Shown one piece after another: positions 22,569 through 29,765 of a DNA stretch of 35,041 nt; position 1 is the first letter of the stretch; each line of letters starts with the position of its first letter. Where the stretch lies: contig CALKRK010000006.1 of NCBI GenBank assembly GCA_937989675.1, forward strand, positions 1-35,041, read 5' to 3'. Source of the DNA: an uncultured Arenicella sp. (GTDB lineage Bacteria > Pseudomonadota > Gammaproteobacteria > Arenicellales > Arenicellaceae). Made by a program: the position numbers and the translations under genes. Below the pieces are notes generated by a model. The model was not told the origin of the DNA. It was given only the letters and a program-made list of their open reading frames with translations, and made no database searches.

Positions 22569-24923
22569 ATGCCCAAAAAAGTAGAAGTTGAGTTGTTCAA
22601 ACATACGCTTGTTGCGGCGGCTATTGCGAGTAGCAGCGCAGCGTACTCTGAAGAAAATGGTCATGAAGTTAGTGAACCGCAAGTAGAAGTATTAGAGTCA
22701 ATTATCGTTATTGCACAAAGGCGAGAGGAACGAGTTCAAGATGTACCGTTTTCTGTCTCGGTGGTGTCTGGCGAAAACATCGATGACGCAAAAATAATTA
22801 CAGTTGAAGACCTTGCCAGATCGACGCCATCGCTTAACTTTGGTAAGGCGGGCAGTAGCCGTGGTGAGGGCTTACAGATACGAGGCATTGGCACAGCAAG
22901 TTTTGATGATGGCATAGAAGGCGCGGTCGGTACGGTGATTGATGGCGTTGTAATTGGTCGTCAGGGAGCGGGTTTAAATGATCTGTACGATGTTGAGAGA
23001 ATTGAGGTGCTGCGTGGCCCACAAGGGACACTATTCGGCAAAAATACATCGGCCGGGCTAATTAACATCGTCACAAAAAGGCCTACAAAAGAGTTTGAAG
23101 CCGACTTTGGTTTGAGTTATGGCACGTTCAATGAAGTGCGTCTTAATGGTGTGGTTTCTGGCCCCGTCGCAGGCGAAAAACTGACGGGTCGGTTGTCCAC
23201 GTTTAAAAACACGCGCGACGGAACCATCGATCAGATAAATGAGCAAGTATCTGAAACCGAAGTTGATAATAAAGATGAGTGGGGTTTTAGAGGTAAGCTT
23301 CTTTATGAAGCTTCTGAAAACTTAAGCTTCTATCTAAATAGTGAATTTGTAAAAGAAGATCAGGTCTGCTGTGTTCGCACTGAACGTTCTTTTCCGAGTG
23401 ATCCGGTATTTAGTTTTCTAGGCTTAGATCGGGGAATTACACCTGGGCCAAGCAATCGCCAAAATAATGCCAGTTCGATCACTTCTCAGGAATCTGAAAC
23501 GAAGGCTCTCTCGCTCGAAATTGAAAATCAATTTAGCAATGGTGCTGTTTTTAAATCGATTTCAGCTGCTCGAAATTTCGAAACATTTGAGTTTACAGAC
23601 ACGGATAACGGACCTTCTCAACTGGTTGAATTTGCAGGAACGGATACTGATATTACTCAGTTCAGTCAAGAGTTCCAGTTAGTGTCGGGTGAAGACTCTA
23701 ATTTGAGTTATGTATTAGGCGCCCTCTATTTCGATCAAGAAGTCGATTCTTTGACGTCGTTTACCGGTGTGTTTACCGAAACTTCGGATACCAGTATTGA
23801 ACTTACTACGTTTCAGCCGATTGGCGCTGGGGTTCAGGGCTTTACTTTGAGTCCGGTTTCTACTGATCAGCCGCAAATTTCTAAAACCACGAACACAGCC
23901 ATATTTGGGCAGTTGGTATATCCGTTCTCAGAGCGTTGGGCGATCACAGCAGGCGCTAGAGTTTTGCATGAAAAGCTAGAGATAGATTTTAGCCGTGCGG
24001 CAAGCTCAGCGGTTGGTCAGTTGGTAGATGGCCGGATAGCAACTGACTTAGTGTTGCCTGCGGGCATTGGACAGAACTTGAGTTTGGCGGCGACCGAGAG
24101 CGATACTGCGGTGACCGGTATGCTTAGCCTGCAGTATTTTCTGAACGACGAAACAACATCCTATCTAACCCTAAGCAGAGGTTATAAAGGGCAGGGGCTT
24201 TCATTTAGTCCTGAGGGAGTTGGGGTATTGAAGCCCGAGGTTCCAACCAACCTAGAACTTGGTATTAAAAGTCATATGCTTGACAACAGGCTATATCTTG
24301 CAGCTACAGGCTTCATAACCGATTACCGTGATTTTCAATCTTTGGTTTCTAGCGTAACTGGTTTCGAAACCACTAATATTGATAATGTACGCTCACAGGG
24401 TGTTGAGCTTGAATTCATAGCCAAAGCAAGTGGGCGCTTAAGCCTTTCAGGTGGTATCGCATGGGTGAATGCGGAGATTGAGAGTTTTGATAAACTGGTT
24501 AGTTGCTTTCCTGGGCAAACTTTGGAACAAGGTTGCTTAGCTGGTCAGACTGGCCAAAGCATTGAAGGCAACAGCATGCCGAATTCACCTGAGTTGATGG
24601 CTAATCTAAAGCTTGATTACCTTTTCTATGAATCCAGCTCGACATCAGCCAAGTTTAGTGTCGACTACGCATGGAAAGATGAGCGAAATTTTTCATTAAA
24701 CGGTAATCCCCGCACAGTCCAAGAAGCTTACGGTCTGTTGAACGCTTCATTAGGAATTGAGATGTCAAACGGCTTGGCCATGTCTCTATGGACGAAGAAT
24801 CTGCTTGATGAAGATTACGCGTTAATGATCAACGAGAATTTTCTGTTTCCTAACTCAGGCGGTTATCAACAATATCTTGGTTTAGAAAGACAAGTTGGTT
24901 TCGATATTAAATACCGGTTTTAA
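22569..24923 (+). CDS. TonB-dependent outer-membrane receptor
   Basis: 784 residues. The ATG at 22569 is preceded by AGGAGG (22557-22562); an upstream GTG overlaps that ribosome site and is discounted. A signal peptide ending near AAYS is followed by a TonB-box-like ESIIVIAQRRE segment and the plug domain (RVQDVPFSVSVVSGENI, IRGIGTASFDDGIEGAVGTV, DVERIEVLRGPQGTLFGKNT, GLINIVTKRP). The rest is the 22-strand barrel ending in the usual terminal Phe (DIKYRF). It imports a large or scarce substrate across the outer membrane with TonB-ExbBD energy. The class (RREERVQDVP, GxxGLNDLYDVERIEVLRGPQ) is the one common for non-siderophore substrates in Sphingomonads and marine gammaproteobacteria. Substrate likely linked to the ligase and glucosidase next door. 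Confidence 0.92.
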   Translation: MPKKVEVELFKHTLVAAAIASSSAAYSEENGHEVSEPQVEVLESIIVIAQRREERVQDVPFSVSVVSGENIDDAKIITVEDLARSTPSLNFGKAGSSRGEGLQIRGIGTASFDDGIEGAVGTVIDGVVIGRQGAGLNDLYDVERIEVLRGPQGTLFGKNTSAGLINIVTKRPTKEFEADFGLSYGTFNEVRLNGVVSGPVAGEKLTGRLSTFKNTRDGTIDQINEQVSETEVDNKDEWGFRGKLLYEASENLSFYLNSEFVKEDQVCCVRTERSFPSDPVFSFLGLDRGITPGPSNRQNNASSITSQESETKALSLEIENQFSNGAVFKSISAARNFETFEFTDTDNGPSQLVEFAGTDTDITQFSQEFQLVSGEDSNLSYVLGALYFDQEVDSLTSFTGVFTETSDTSIELTTFQPIGAGVQGFTLSPVSTDQPQISKTTNTAIFGQLVYPFSERWAITAGARVLHEKLEIDFSRAASSAVGQLVDGRIATDLVLPAGIGQNLSLAATESDTAVTGMLSLQYFLNDETTSYLTLSRGYKGQGLSFSPEGVGVLKPEVPTNLELGIKSHMLDNRLYLAATGFITDYRDFQSLVSSVTGFETTNIDNVRSQGVELEFIAKASGRLSLSGGIAWVNAEIESFDKLVSCFPGQTLEQGCLAGQTGQSIEGNSMPNSPELMANLKLDYLFYESSSTSAKFSVDYAWKDERNFSLNGNPRTVQEAYGLLNASLGIEMSNGLAMSLWTKNLLDEDYALMINENFLFPNSGGYQQYLGLERQVGFDIKYRF

Positions 24924-24951
24924 AAATCCATAATCTCCTTGGTAATCTTTT

Positions 24952-24988
24952 GGCGTGTTTTGGCTGTTGGCTAAAACACGCCTTTTTT
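24952..24988 (+). terminator. Strong rho-independent terminator after the TonB receptor
   Basis: GGCGTGTTTT (24952-24961) pairs perfectly with AAAACACGCC (24973-24982) around an 11-nt loop, followed by six T (24983-24988). On the opposite strand the stem also follows the TetR-2 stop, with AAAA/TTTT making it usable in both directions. Confidence 0.9.
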
Positions 24989-25649
24989 ATGCCGTAACGT
25001 GATGTTTGAAGAAAAGTTCAATGATGGCATCGGCATAGTCATTGACAACTGTAGATGACTTTACGTTAGTTCCATGGGTTCGTTTTACTTCCGGTGCCAA
25101 CATGAAAATAGTTTGGCTTACCGATACGGTAATATAAAGTAGATAAACCGGGTTAATACTTTGCGGCCATACACCTTCTTTTTGAGCTTGTGCAATTCCA
25201 TCAATCCACGTTTTATGACGGTCTTTTATAAAACAGTCTACTGCCCATTTAAGCCGGTCATTGTCGCGGACAGAAGCTTGAACCATAATTTGAGCATGCT
25301 CTGGGTGCTTTGCGCAGTATTGAACGTATTTACGAATAAACAGTTCAGAGGCTTGAAGAGTTGATAGGTCGGTTAGTTCATCGTCCGCTATCAAAATTTC
25401 CTCAGCGGCTCTTTCAAATAGATAGCTGACCGCTTCTTTCCATAGATTTTCTTTATTCACAAAGTGATATTTGACCATCGCATGATTAACGCCAGCTTCA
25501 GCCGCTATGTCTCTTATTACCGCTCCGTCAAAACCGCGTTCAGCGAACAAACTTAATGCGGATTGTAGAATGGACTTGCGGGTGAGTTCTTTTTGCTGAT
25601 CACGAATGCCGACCTTTTTGTCGGTGTGATTGTTATTTTTTAAGGTCAT
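24987..25649 (-). CDS. TetR-family transcriptional regulator (TetR-2)
   Basis: 220 residues. HTH at about residues 22-70: RKSILQSALSLFAERGFDGA, then VIRDIAAEAGVNHAMVKYHF with the recognition helix NHAMVKYHF and the ENLWKEAVSYLF helix. The rest is an all-helical ligand domain in the CerR/TetR_C style (HAQIMVQASVRDND, PVYLLYITVSVSQTIFMLAPE). It would repress genes until a small hydrophobic ligand binds. The gene converges on the TonB receptor and shares its terminator. Upstream (about 70 bp) there is a symmetric ATTGAC-N15-GTCAAT element that could be its own operator, and the secreted hydrolase gene lies next upstream on the same strand. Confidence 0.9.
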   Translation of the reverse strand: MTLKNNNHTDKKVGIRDQQKELTRKSILQSALSLFAERGFDGAVIRDIAAEAGVNHAMVKYHFVNKENLWKEAVSYLFERAAEEILIADDELTDLSTLQASELFIRKYVQYCAKHPEHAQIMVQASVRDNDRLKWAVDCFIKDRHKTWIDGIAQAQKEGVWPQSINPVYLLYITVSVSQTIFMLAPEVKRTHGTNVKSSTVVNDYADAIIELFFKHHVTA

Positions 25650-25719
25650 AGAATTTATGGGGAGAGGTGCCCCTAAGGTTTAGTCTTAATGGCTTAACGG
25701 TTGCCCAGATTGGCTATCT

Positions 25720-25746
25720 ATTGACGCCCAATATACGCTGGTCAAT
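25720..25746. promoter_or_regulatory. Inverted repeat ATTGAC-N15-GTCAAT upstream of TetR-2
   Basis: Six-base perfect arms 27 bp overall, about 70-100 bp before the TetR-2 start. The interior contains TATACGCTGGT, which resembles TATACGATTGGTT at site S4. Read on the minus strand, TTGACC with a 17-nt spacer to AATAGA is a possible promoter inside it. Confidence 0.35.
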
Positions 25747-25795
25747 CGGTGTAGGCAATCGATTATCTAAGGTAATGAAAGTAATCCGATAACGG

Positions 25796-25822
25796 AAGGA
25801 AGGCGCACGAACTTCCTTTTTT
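25796..25822 (+). terminator. Orphan terminator-like hairpin on the plus strand
   Basis: AAGGAAG (25796-25802) and CTTCCTT (25812-25818) pair around a 9-nt loop and run into six T (25817-25822). No plus-strand gene ends here; both flanking genes are on the minus strand. It may end an antisense or small RNA starting in the TetR-2 promoter region. Confidence 0.45.
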
Positions 25823-25889
25823 GTACGCCTTCGGCGGTTGCCTAAAAAGGTATGAAAATTGATTCTAAACTTCTGTGTTTAGATGAGCA

Positions 25890-26903
25890 TTAAGGCAGTG
25901 TTTGATAGATCGATTCTAATGTTTGGTCGCTAATAATTTCCATTGGGTTAACTGGCGTACCATCGCTCCATGCTCCCATATTTGTATCAAGCACACTGCT
26001 ACTAAAAATGTGTGTGTCTGCACTTGAGTTATTGAAAGCGAAATCAACCAAAGCATCACTAGTTCGCCAGTAACCGTACCAATCGATAGCGTCGGTGTAC
26101 TGTTCCGGATCCCAAAAGTTCCCTTTTTTGCTCTGCACACTTGTGTGAGTAGATTGAAGGTTTGGATTTCCATGGTTATCACTTTTGATAGACATGAGAC
26201 CGCGATTTTTCAACTGTGGGCTGGAATGCCAAATGGTGACTGGTACAGGATACGCTCCGGTATCTTGGTCCCAATCGTCACGCACTAATATAAGCATCGC
26301 TGTGCTGGGAGGAATGTTTCCAAGATTGTTATTCAGCATGAAATCATTACGCATTTGGTCTGAACCAGCAGGCTCGTGTAAAACAAGTCCTTTCGGTGCA
26401 GGGTAGCTAAAATCGGCGGCGGTATCTGCCATCTTAACGGCAATTTGTGAACCTAAGGAGTGGCCCATAATAATTGTCTTGTCTAAGTTGGGCGCAACAT
26501 GCCCGCCGGCCTGCAGTTTGGCTAGCGCGTTTTGGTAAGCTTGTTTAGAGTTGGCTTCATAGGTATGTATATTGAGCCAAGACCCGATTTTCGGAAAAAT
26601 AACAACATGCCCGTTGCGGGCATAATGGATGAGAAGATCTTCATACAAACTCGGTCTGTCTGCTGACCAGCCGTGTAAATATAGAATTACTGGGGCTGAC
26701 GTTGGCTCCGGTGCGGCTGGCTCGTAAATCCAGTATTTTAGATCGCCAGAACCATAGCTTGTTTTTTTGTAGGAGCCGTGCACGTAATTGTTCGAGCCTG
26801 GTCCTGAAGTGGGTTGTGCTGGCGGCGATGCTGCCTGGGTTGAAGCGTATGCCAGCATTAGCGTGGTCGCTATAAAGCGCCTGAGTAAAGCTCGTAAAGT
26901 CAT
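25890..26903 (-). CDS. Secreted alpha/beta hydrolase (esterase/lipase type)
   Basis: 337 residues. A signal peptide (LRRFIATTLMLAYASTQAA) is followed by a Pro/Ser/Gly-rich linker. Oxyanion-hole motif ILYLHGWSADR (H77-G78), nucleophile elbow GHSLGS with S149. The charge relay is probably D in VRDDWDQD and H in KSDNHGNP, as in lipases/PETase-like dienelactone-hydrolase fold enzymes. It acts in the periplasm or outside the cell on an ester; substrate not readable. The C-terminal part (YTDAIDWYGYWRTSDALVD) is typical of a lid-less family in marine bacteria. It lies between TetR-2 and a region with a candidate operator S4 about 130 bp upstream, so it may belong to the same regulon as the receptor and the GH3 enzyme. 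The start ATG at 26903 has a weak ribosome site. Confidence 0.85.
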   Translation of the reverse strand: MTLRALLRRFIATTLMLAYASTQAASPPAQPTSGPGSNNYVHGSYKKTSYGSGDLKYWIYEPAAPEPTSAPVILYLHGWSADRPSLYEDLLIHYARNGHVVIFPKIGSWLNIHTYEANSKQAYQNALAKLQAGGHVAPNLDKTIIMGHSLGSQIAVKMADTAADFSYPAPKGLVLHEPAGSDQMRNDFMLNNNLGNIPPSTAMLILVRDDWDQDTGAYPVPVTIWHSSPQLKNRGLMSIKSDNHGNPNLQSTHTSVQSKKGNFWDPEQYTDAIDWYGYWRTSDALVDFAFNNSSADTHIFSSSVLDTNMGAWSDGTPVNPMEIISDQTLESIYQTLP

Positions 26904-27003
26904 AATCTGAATGTCCGAAAGGTTGAAATATGAAGTAAGAGAGTCAACTGTTTATGCGTTTGGACCTCTCTAATCTGCTCTGGCTAAGCCAAAGAACACC
27001 GAT

Positions 27004-27043
27004 CCAACCGTATATTCAATTTTGAATTTGACTATACGATTGG
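27004..27043. promoter_or_regulatory. Long imperfect palindrome covering site S4
   Basis: CCAACCGTATA (27004-27014) and TATACGATTGG (27033-27043) are inverted repeats with one mismatch. Between them ATTCAA-TT-TTGAAT adds an inner symmetry. The whole element therefore has nested dyad symmetry. On the minus strand TATAGT (27031-27036) could be a -10 for the secreted hydrolase gene. Confidence 0.5.
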
Positions 27044-27055
27044 TTAGTGTAATAT
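27028..27055 (+). promoter_or_regulatory. Strong sigma70-like promoter with operator S4 in its spacer
   Basis: TTGACT (27028-27033), a 16-nt spacer, TAATAT (27050-27055). CTATACGATTGGTTAG (27032-27047) lies across the spacer and resembles S3 (TTT[AG]ACTAT[AC]C[AG]ATTGGTT is shared). It points rightwards into a stretch with no annotated plus-strand gene, so it should make a short RNA. Confidence 0.6.
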
Positions 27056-27143
27056 TTATTGTTAACCGTTTGTGTAACGAAATCAAGCCTTTTAAGTTGG
27101 AAGTTTGAGCCTTGCAAGCCAATGGTTTGTGGATGCAAAAGAA

Positions 27144-27174
27144 AAGCCCCGTGATGACAATCATCACAGGGCTT
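27144..27174 (-). terminator. Strong minus-strand terminator hairpin
   Basis: AAGCCC with GGGCTT and GTGATG with CATCAC form a 12-bp stem with one C/A mismatch and loop ACAAT. On the minus strand the stem runs into TTTTCTTTTGC. It would end a transcript coming from the 23-codon ORF at 27268-27339. Confidence 0.75.
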
Positions 27175-27215
27175 ATAAAAGAAGTTTTATCTAGCTAAAT
27201 AGGAGTGAGGCTAGT

Positions 27216-27257
27216 GCGCATGGAGCCGTCTTTGCTCCAAAACTTATGCGCTTTTTT
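27216..27257 (+). terminator. Plus-strand hairpin followed by six T
   Basis: GCGCAT (27216-27221) pairs with ATGCGC (27246-27251), and inside it GGAGC (27222-27226) pairs with GCTCC (27234-27238), leaving a one-sided AAAACTT bulge. TTTTTT (27252-27257) then TGTTTG follow. The bulge makes it less classical than the minus-strand one. Confidence 0.5.
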
Positions 27258-27267
27258 GTTTGCGATC

Positions 27268-27339
27268 TTAGTGATCAGCTACTTCGTTAAAAGCAACCAA
27301 ACCAAGAAGAGCAATAGTTAGGATGATCATAATTTCCAT
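27268..27339 (-). CDS. Candidate 23-aa hydrophobic single-TM peptide
   Basis: ATG at 27339 with AGGTG (27345-27349) five bases upstream, stop TAA at 27268-27270. The product begins MEIMIILTIALLGLVAFN and ends EVADH: one membrane-spanning stretch of about 16 residues with an acidic start and end. Size and composition resemble small inner-membrane peptides of Ibs/Ldr/TisB type or small subunits such as KdpF/CydX, though it lacks the positive residues of most type I toxins. The transcript would carry a perfect hairpin in the leader (27391-27407), then the ORF, then about 95 nt up to the terminator at 27144-27174. A competing 33-codon plus-strand reading (27220-27321) overlaps it. Codons are of the kind used in well-expressed genes. 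Confidence 0.45.
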   Translation of the reverse strand: MEIMIILTIALLGLVAFNEVADH

Positions 27340-27390
27340 AATAGCACCTGTAAAAATCAGTATTTAAAGTTCAAAAATTGTTTCGTGTTG

Positions 27391-27407
27391 AGGAGGCGTT
27401 GCCTCCT
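27391..27407 (-). promoter_or_regulatory. Leader hairpin with a sequestered AGGAGG
   Basis: On the minus strand AGGAGGC-AAC-GCCTCCT is a perfect 7-bp hairpin about 50 nt upstream of the 23-codon ORF. Both arms of the duplex contain an ideal Shine-Dalgarno sequence or its complement. On the plus strand AGGAGG precedes an ATG at 27409 (20 codons, MGELCAYLDTIKNG...) by 12 nt. Confidence 0.45.
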
Positions 27408-27454
27408 GATGGGTGAACTATGCGCCTATTTAGATACTATTAAAAATGGTTCGT

Positions 27455-27468
27455 TTTCATGCATGAAA
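27455..27468. promoter_or_regulatory. 14-bp perfect palindrome TTTCATGCATGAAA
   Basis: It lies about 115 bp upstream of the 23-codon ORF on the minus strand and may mark its promoter (a possible -10 TAGTAT follows 15 nt after ATGAAA). No further copies were noticed. Confidence 0.4.
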
Positions 27469-27556
27469 TAACCCGGGGGAATGTTGTTGTAATATTTATG
27501 TAATTTTGGTTATTTTAGTAAAAAGAGAAAAAAATCGCAATTTCACGGTCGTATTC

Positions 27557-28714
27557 TTAGCTTAGTTTCAGGCCAAACATGAATCGAAATACTTTGAATT
27601 TACGGATGATTTCATAGAGAAGGGCACAGCCTAAGAAAGTGCCGATGATGACGATGCTGGGTTCAAGTGTTGGCCCTAATTCAAATGCCTTGATATTCAT
27701 GGCGATCACAATTGTGATGGTCTGATGCAAAATGTACCAAGGGAGCACAGCTTTGTTCATGTAGTTGAGTAGCCTCGAAGGTTTGTTCAGCTGGGCCCCT
27801 GCGAAACCCACGAGCGCAAAGATACAAAGCAGTGCACTGCAAACCAATATGGTAACTGAGAGTGTCGAAGAGACGGTGTATGACGAATCTGGCCATGAGC
27901 CTTTATGGATAGCTAACGACAGTGCAGACATAGGCAGCATTAGTATCAGCCAAGTTCTTCTATTGTCGATAATAGACTTGAATAGGTAAGTATTCTTTGC
28001 GACTAGGTAGCCGGAGAAAAATAAAATCAGGTAGCGCGCGTGATTATACCAATCATCAACTAGCGCATTGGTTTTGGGAAAGTGGGGCTCTAGATTTACT
28101 TCTATTAAAATAACGACGAACGCAATTGCAAGGAAGAATGGCGCGGCGGCGCACGCTAGCTTTGCAAAGCGTTCAGATATCGGAACTAGCCAGCGCCGAA
28201 CGAGTAGGTAGAGCAAAGTGTAATGCCATAAGTAGACTAAGTACCAAAGGTGGTTCCAGGTAAACAGGCCTAAGGGGCTATGATGCATTTGGGGTAAAAT
28301 GGCTGTAGTGGGAGAAACGTAGGTGAGGAAGAAAGTAAGAAAACTGCCTTCATACCCATACCTATATATGGCCTCATAATAGACCTGCGGAACGACGATG
28401 ACGTAACATCCGATCAGCGCGGGAATGAGTATTCTCACGGTGCGGATTTTCAGTAGGTGCCAAGGGTTGATCTTGGCTTCTACCATGCAAAGGGCGAAAC
28501 CCGAGATAAAGAATATCAAGGGCATGCGCCACGGATTGACGAGTAGCATCAGGTACTGCAACTTTTCGCTAAGATATTCACTCTTAACATGCCAGCCCCA
28601 ATCGGCAACATAGTACATACCAATGTGGTAGAAGATTAATAGAATGAAAGCCAGCGAACGTAACCAATCGATGTCGTGGCGTCGGGTATCGGTTGAACTA
28701 ATTAAGTCAGACAT
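27557..28714 (-). CDS. Acyltransferase-3 family membrane protein (OpgC-like)
   Basis: 385 residues from the ATG at 28714; a GTG at 28750 would add 12 residues without better signals. About ten TM segments. The N-terminal HDIDWLRSLAFILLIFYHIGMYY block has the conserved His and the R/D of acyltransferase-3 proteins, and FFISGFAL plus the R in KIRTVRILIPALIG are also typical. It resembles OpgC/MdoC, the membrane protein that succinylates osmoregulated periplasmic glucans; the exact substrate is not proven and other O-acyltransferases of this fold modify polysaccharide or lipids. It is divergent from the membrane LytTR regulator, a pairing I regard as likely functional. It ends in a region without a clear terminator, with an A/T-rich run about 30 bp later. 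Confidence 0.82.
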   Translation of the reverse strand: MSDLISSTDTRRHDIDWLRSLAFILLIFYHIGMYYVADWGWHVKSEYLSEKLQYLMLLVNPWRMPLIFFISGFALCMVEAKINPWHLLKIRTVRILIPALIGCYVIVVPQVYYEAIYRYGYEGSFLTFFLTYVSPTTAILPQMHHSPLGLFTWNHLWYLVYLWHYTLLYLLVRRWLVPISERFAKLACAAAPFFLAIAFVVILIEVNLEPHFPKTNALVDDWYNHARYLILFFSGYLVAKNTYLFKSIIDNRRTWLILMLPMSALSLAIHKGSWPDSSYTVSSTLSVTILVCSALLCIFALVGFAGAQLNKPSRLLNYMNKAVLPWYILHQTITIVIAMNIKAFELGPTLEPSIVIIGTFLGCALLYEIIRKFKVFRFMFGLKLS

Positions 28715-28868
28715 AGCGGTTGTTCGTAATCGGAGATAAACTCGGAGCACTCAGTCTGCGCCAACCCAGCCTCAATAAGAGAAAAATAGGACTATTGGCG
28801 ACAAAATAGGGATAAGCGACCTTATTCTGTGACGACTGGTTTGCTTATTCGATCATCATGCATAAAGT

Positions 28869-29735
28869 ATGTACATGAATAATTTTACGCATTATCAAAA
28901 ATACCAGCGCTTGTATGAGTCGGCGTTCGTGCTCGGTTTTTTTACACTTAACGCGCTGGTGCTCGCTACGTCTAATATTATGGAGGAGCTGGCAACTGGT
29001 ACGTCAGAGCTACCTTTTGAAACATGGGAGCCATTTCTTTGGGAATTCAGCAGCGCATTAGTTATTGTGGCTCTGTTTCCATTTGTATCTCGTTTTCTTA
29101 ACTCAGGTTTACTTAGCTGGTCCAACCCAATCCGTACGGCATGCTACTTTTTAGTTGGCTCACTGGTTTTTAGCATTGTGCATATTGTAGCCATGGTGGC
29201 GATTCGGGAAATTGTGTACGCTTTTGTTGGGTCAGATTACAATTTTGGCAATCCATGGTTTGGTTTTTTATACGAGTACCGCAAAGATATAATAACGTTT
29301 GCAGTTTTGATTGTCGTCATTCAGTCGTATCGGTTTATTGTGAGTCGCCTGCGTGGAGAGGCCACGCTTGTCCAACAAGGCGAGGATAAGCCACGAGTTT
29401 CCGACCGAATTCTGGTGAAAAAATTAGGTAAGGAATTTATTGTCAATATTTCGGATGTTGAGTGGATAGAAGCGTCGGGAAATTATGTGAATTTGCATAT
29501 CGGTGAGCGTTTATACCCGGTGAGGGCGACCATGGGTAGTATGATTGAAACCCTTGAGGGCCGTGGCTTTAGCCGCATACATCGTTCTTATGCAGTTAAT
29601 CTTGATTTTGTTGATGCAATCGAGTCGGTCCCGGGTGGCGGTGGTGATGTGGTGTTGAAGAACGAGCGTCGCTTGCCCATCTCAAGAAAGTTTCATGAAT
29701 CGATGAAGCGCAGCCTTCTTAGAGGCTCTACGTAA
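28869..29735 (+). CDS. Membrane-anchored LytTR-family DNA-binding regulator
   Basis: 288 residues. The N-terminal half has four hydrophobic helices (about 20-38, 57-76, 91-116, 140-160). A short linker leads to a LytTR domain at about 180-285: RILVKKLGKEFIVNISDVEWIEASGNYVNLH, then YPVRATMGSMIETL, FSRIHRSYAVNLDFVDAIE and LPISRKFHESMKRSL (read in parts), all standard LytTR blocks. It binds DNA in response to a membrane signal without a histidine kinase. The start may be ATG 28869 or ATG 28875. It is followed 30 bp later by a hydrolase gene and diverges from the acyltransferase, both likely targets. Confidence 0.88.
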   Translation: MYMNNFTHYQKYQRLYESAFVLGFFTLNALVLATSNIMEELATGTSELPFETWEPFLWEFSSALVIVALFPFVSRFLNSGLLSWSNPIRTACYFLVGSLVFSIVHIVAMVAIREIVYAFVGSDYNFGNPWFGFLYEYRKDIITFAVLIVVIQSYRFIVSRLRGEATLVQQGEDKPRVSDRILVKKLGKEFIVNISDVEWIEASGNYVNLHIGERLYPVRATMGSMIETLEGRGFSRIHRSYAVNLDFVDAIESVPGGGGDVVLKNERRLPISRKFHESMKRSLLRGST

Positions 29736-29765
29736 TAGATAAGAAAATCGTCATAGGGTACTTGA

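Larger units (their letters stand above)
27062..27257 (+). ncRNA. Candidate small RNA from the S4 promoter to a T-rich terminator
   Basis: The start is inferred from the promoter at 27028-27055 and the end from the hairpin plus T-run at 27216-27257, giving about 195 nt. It contains the strong hairpin at 27144-27174 and no convincing ORF before the terminator: a 10-codon reading at 27123, and a 33-codon hydrophobic reading from ATG 27220 that would run beyond the terminator. It overlaps the 3' part of the predicted minus-strand small-peptide transcript, a tail-to-tail layout known from type I toxin-antitoxin pairs such as txpA/RatA. Existence rests only on sequence signals. Confidence 0.4.

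Noticed and set aside
26970-27167. 65-codon minus-strand reading over the S4 region
   Set aside because: It covers the palindrome, promoter and terminator signals and shows no protein-like composition.
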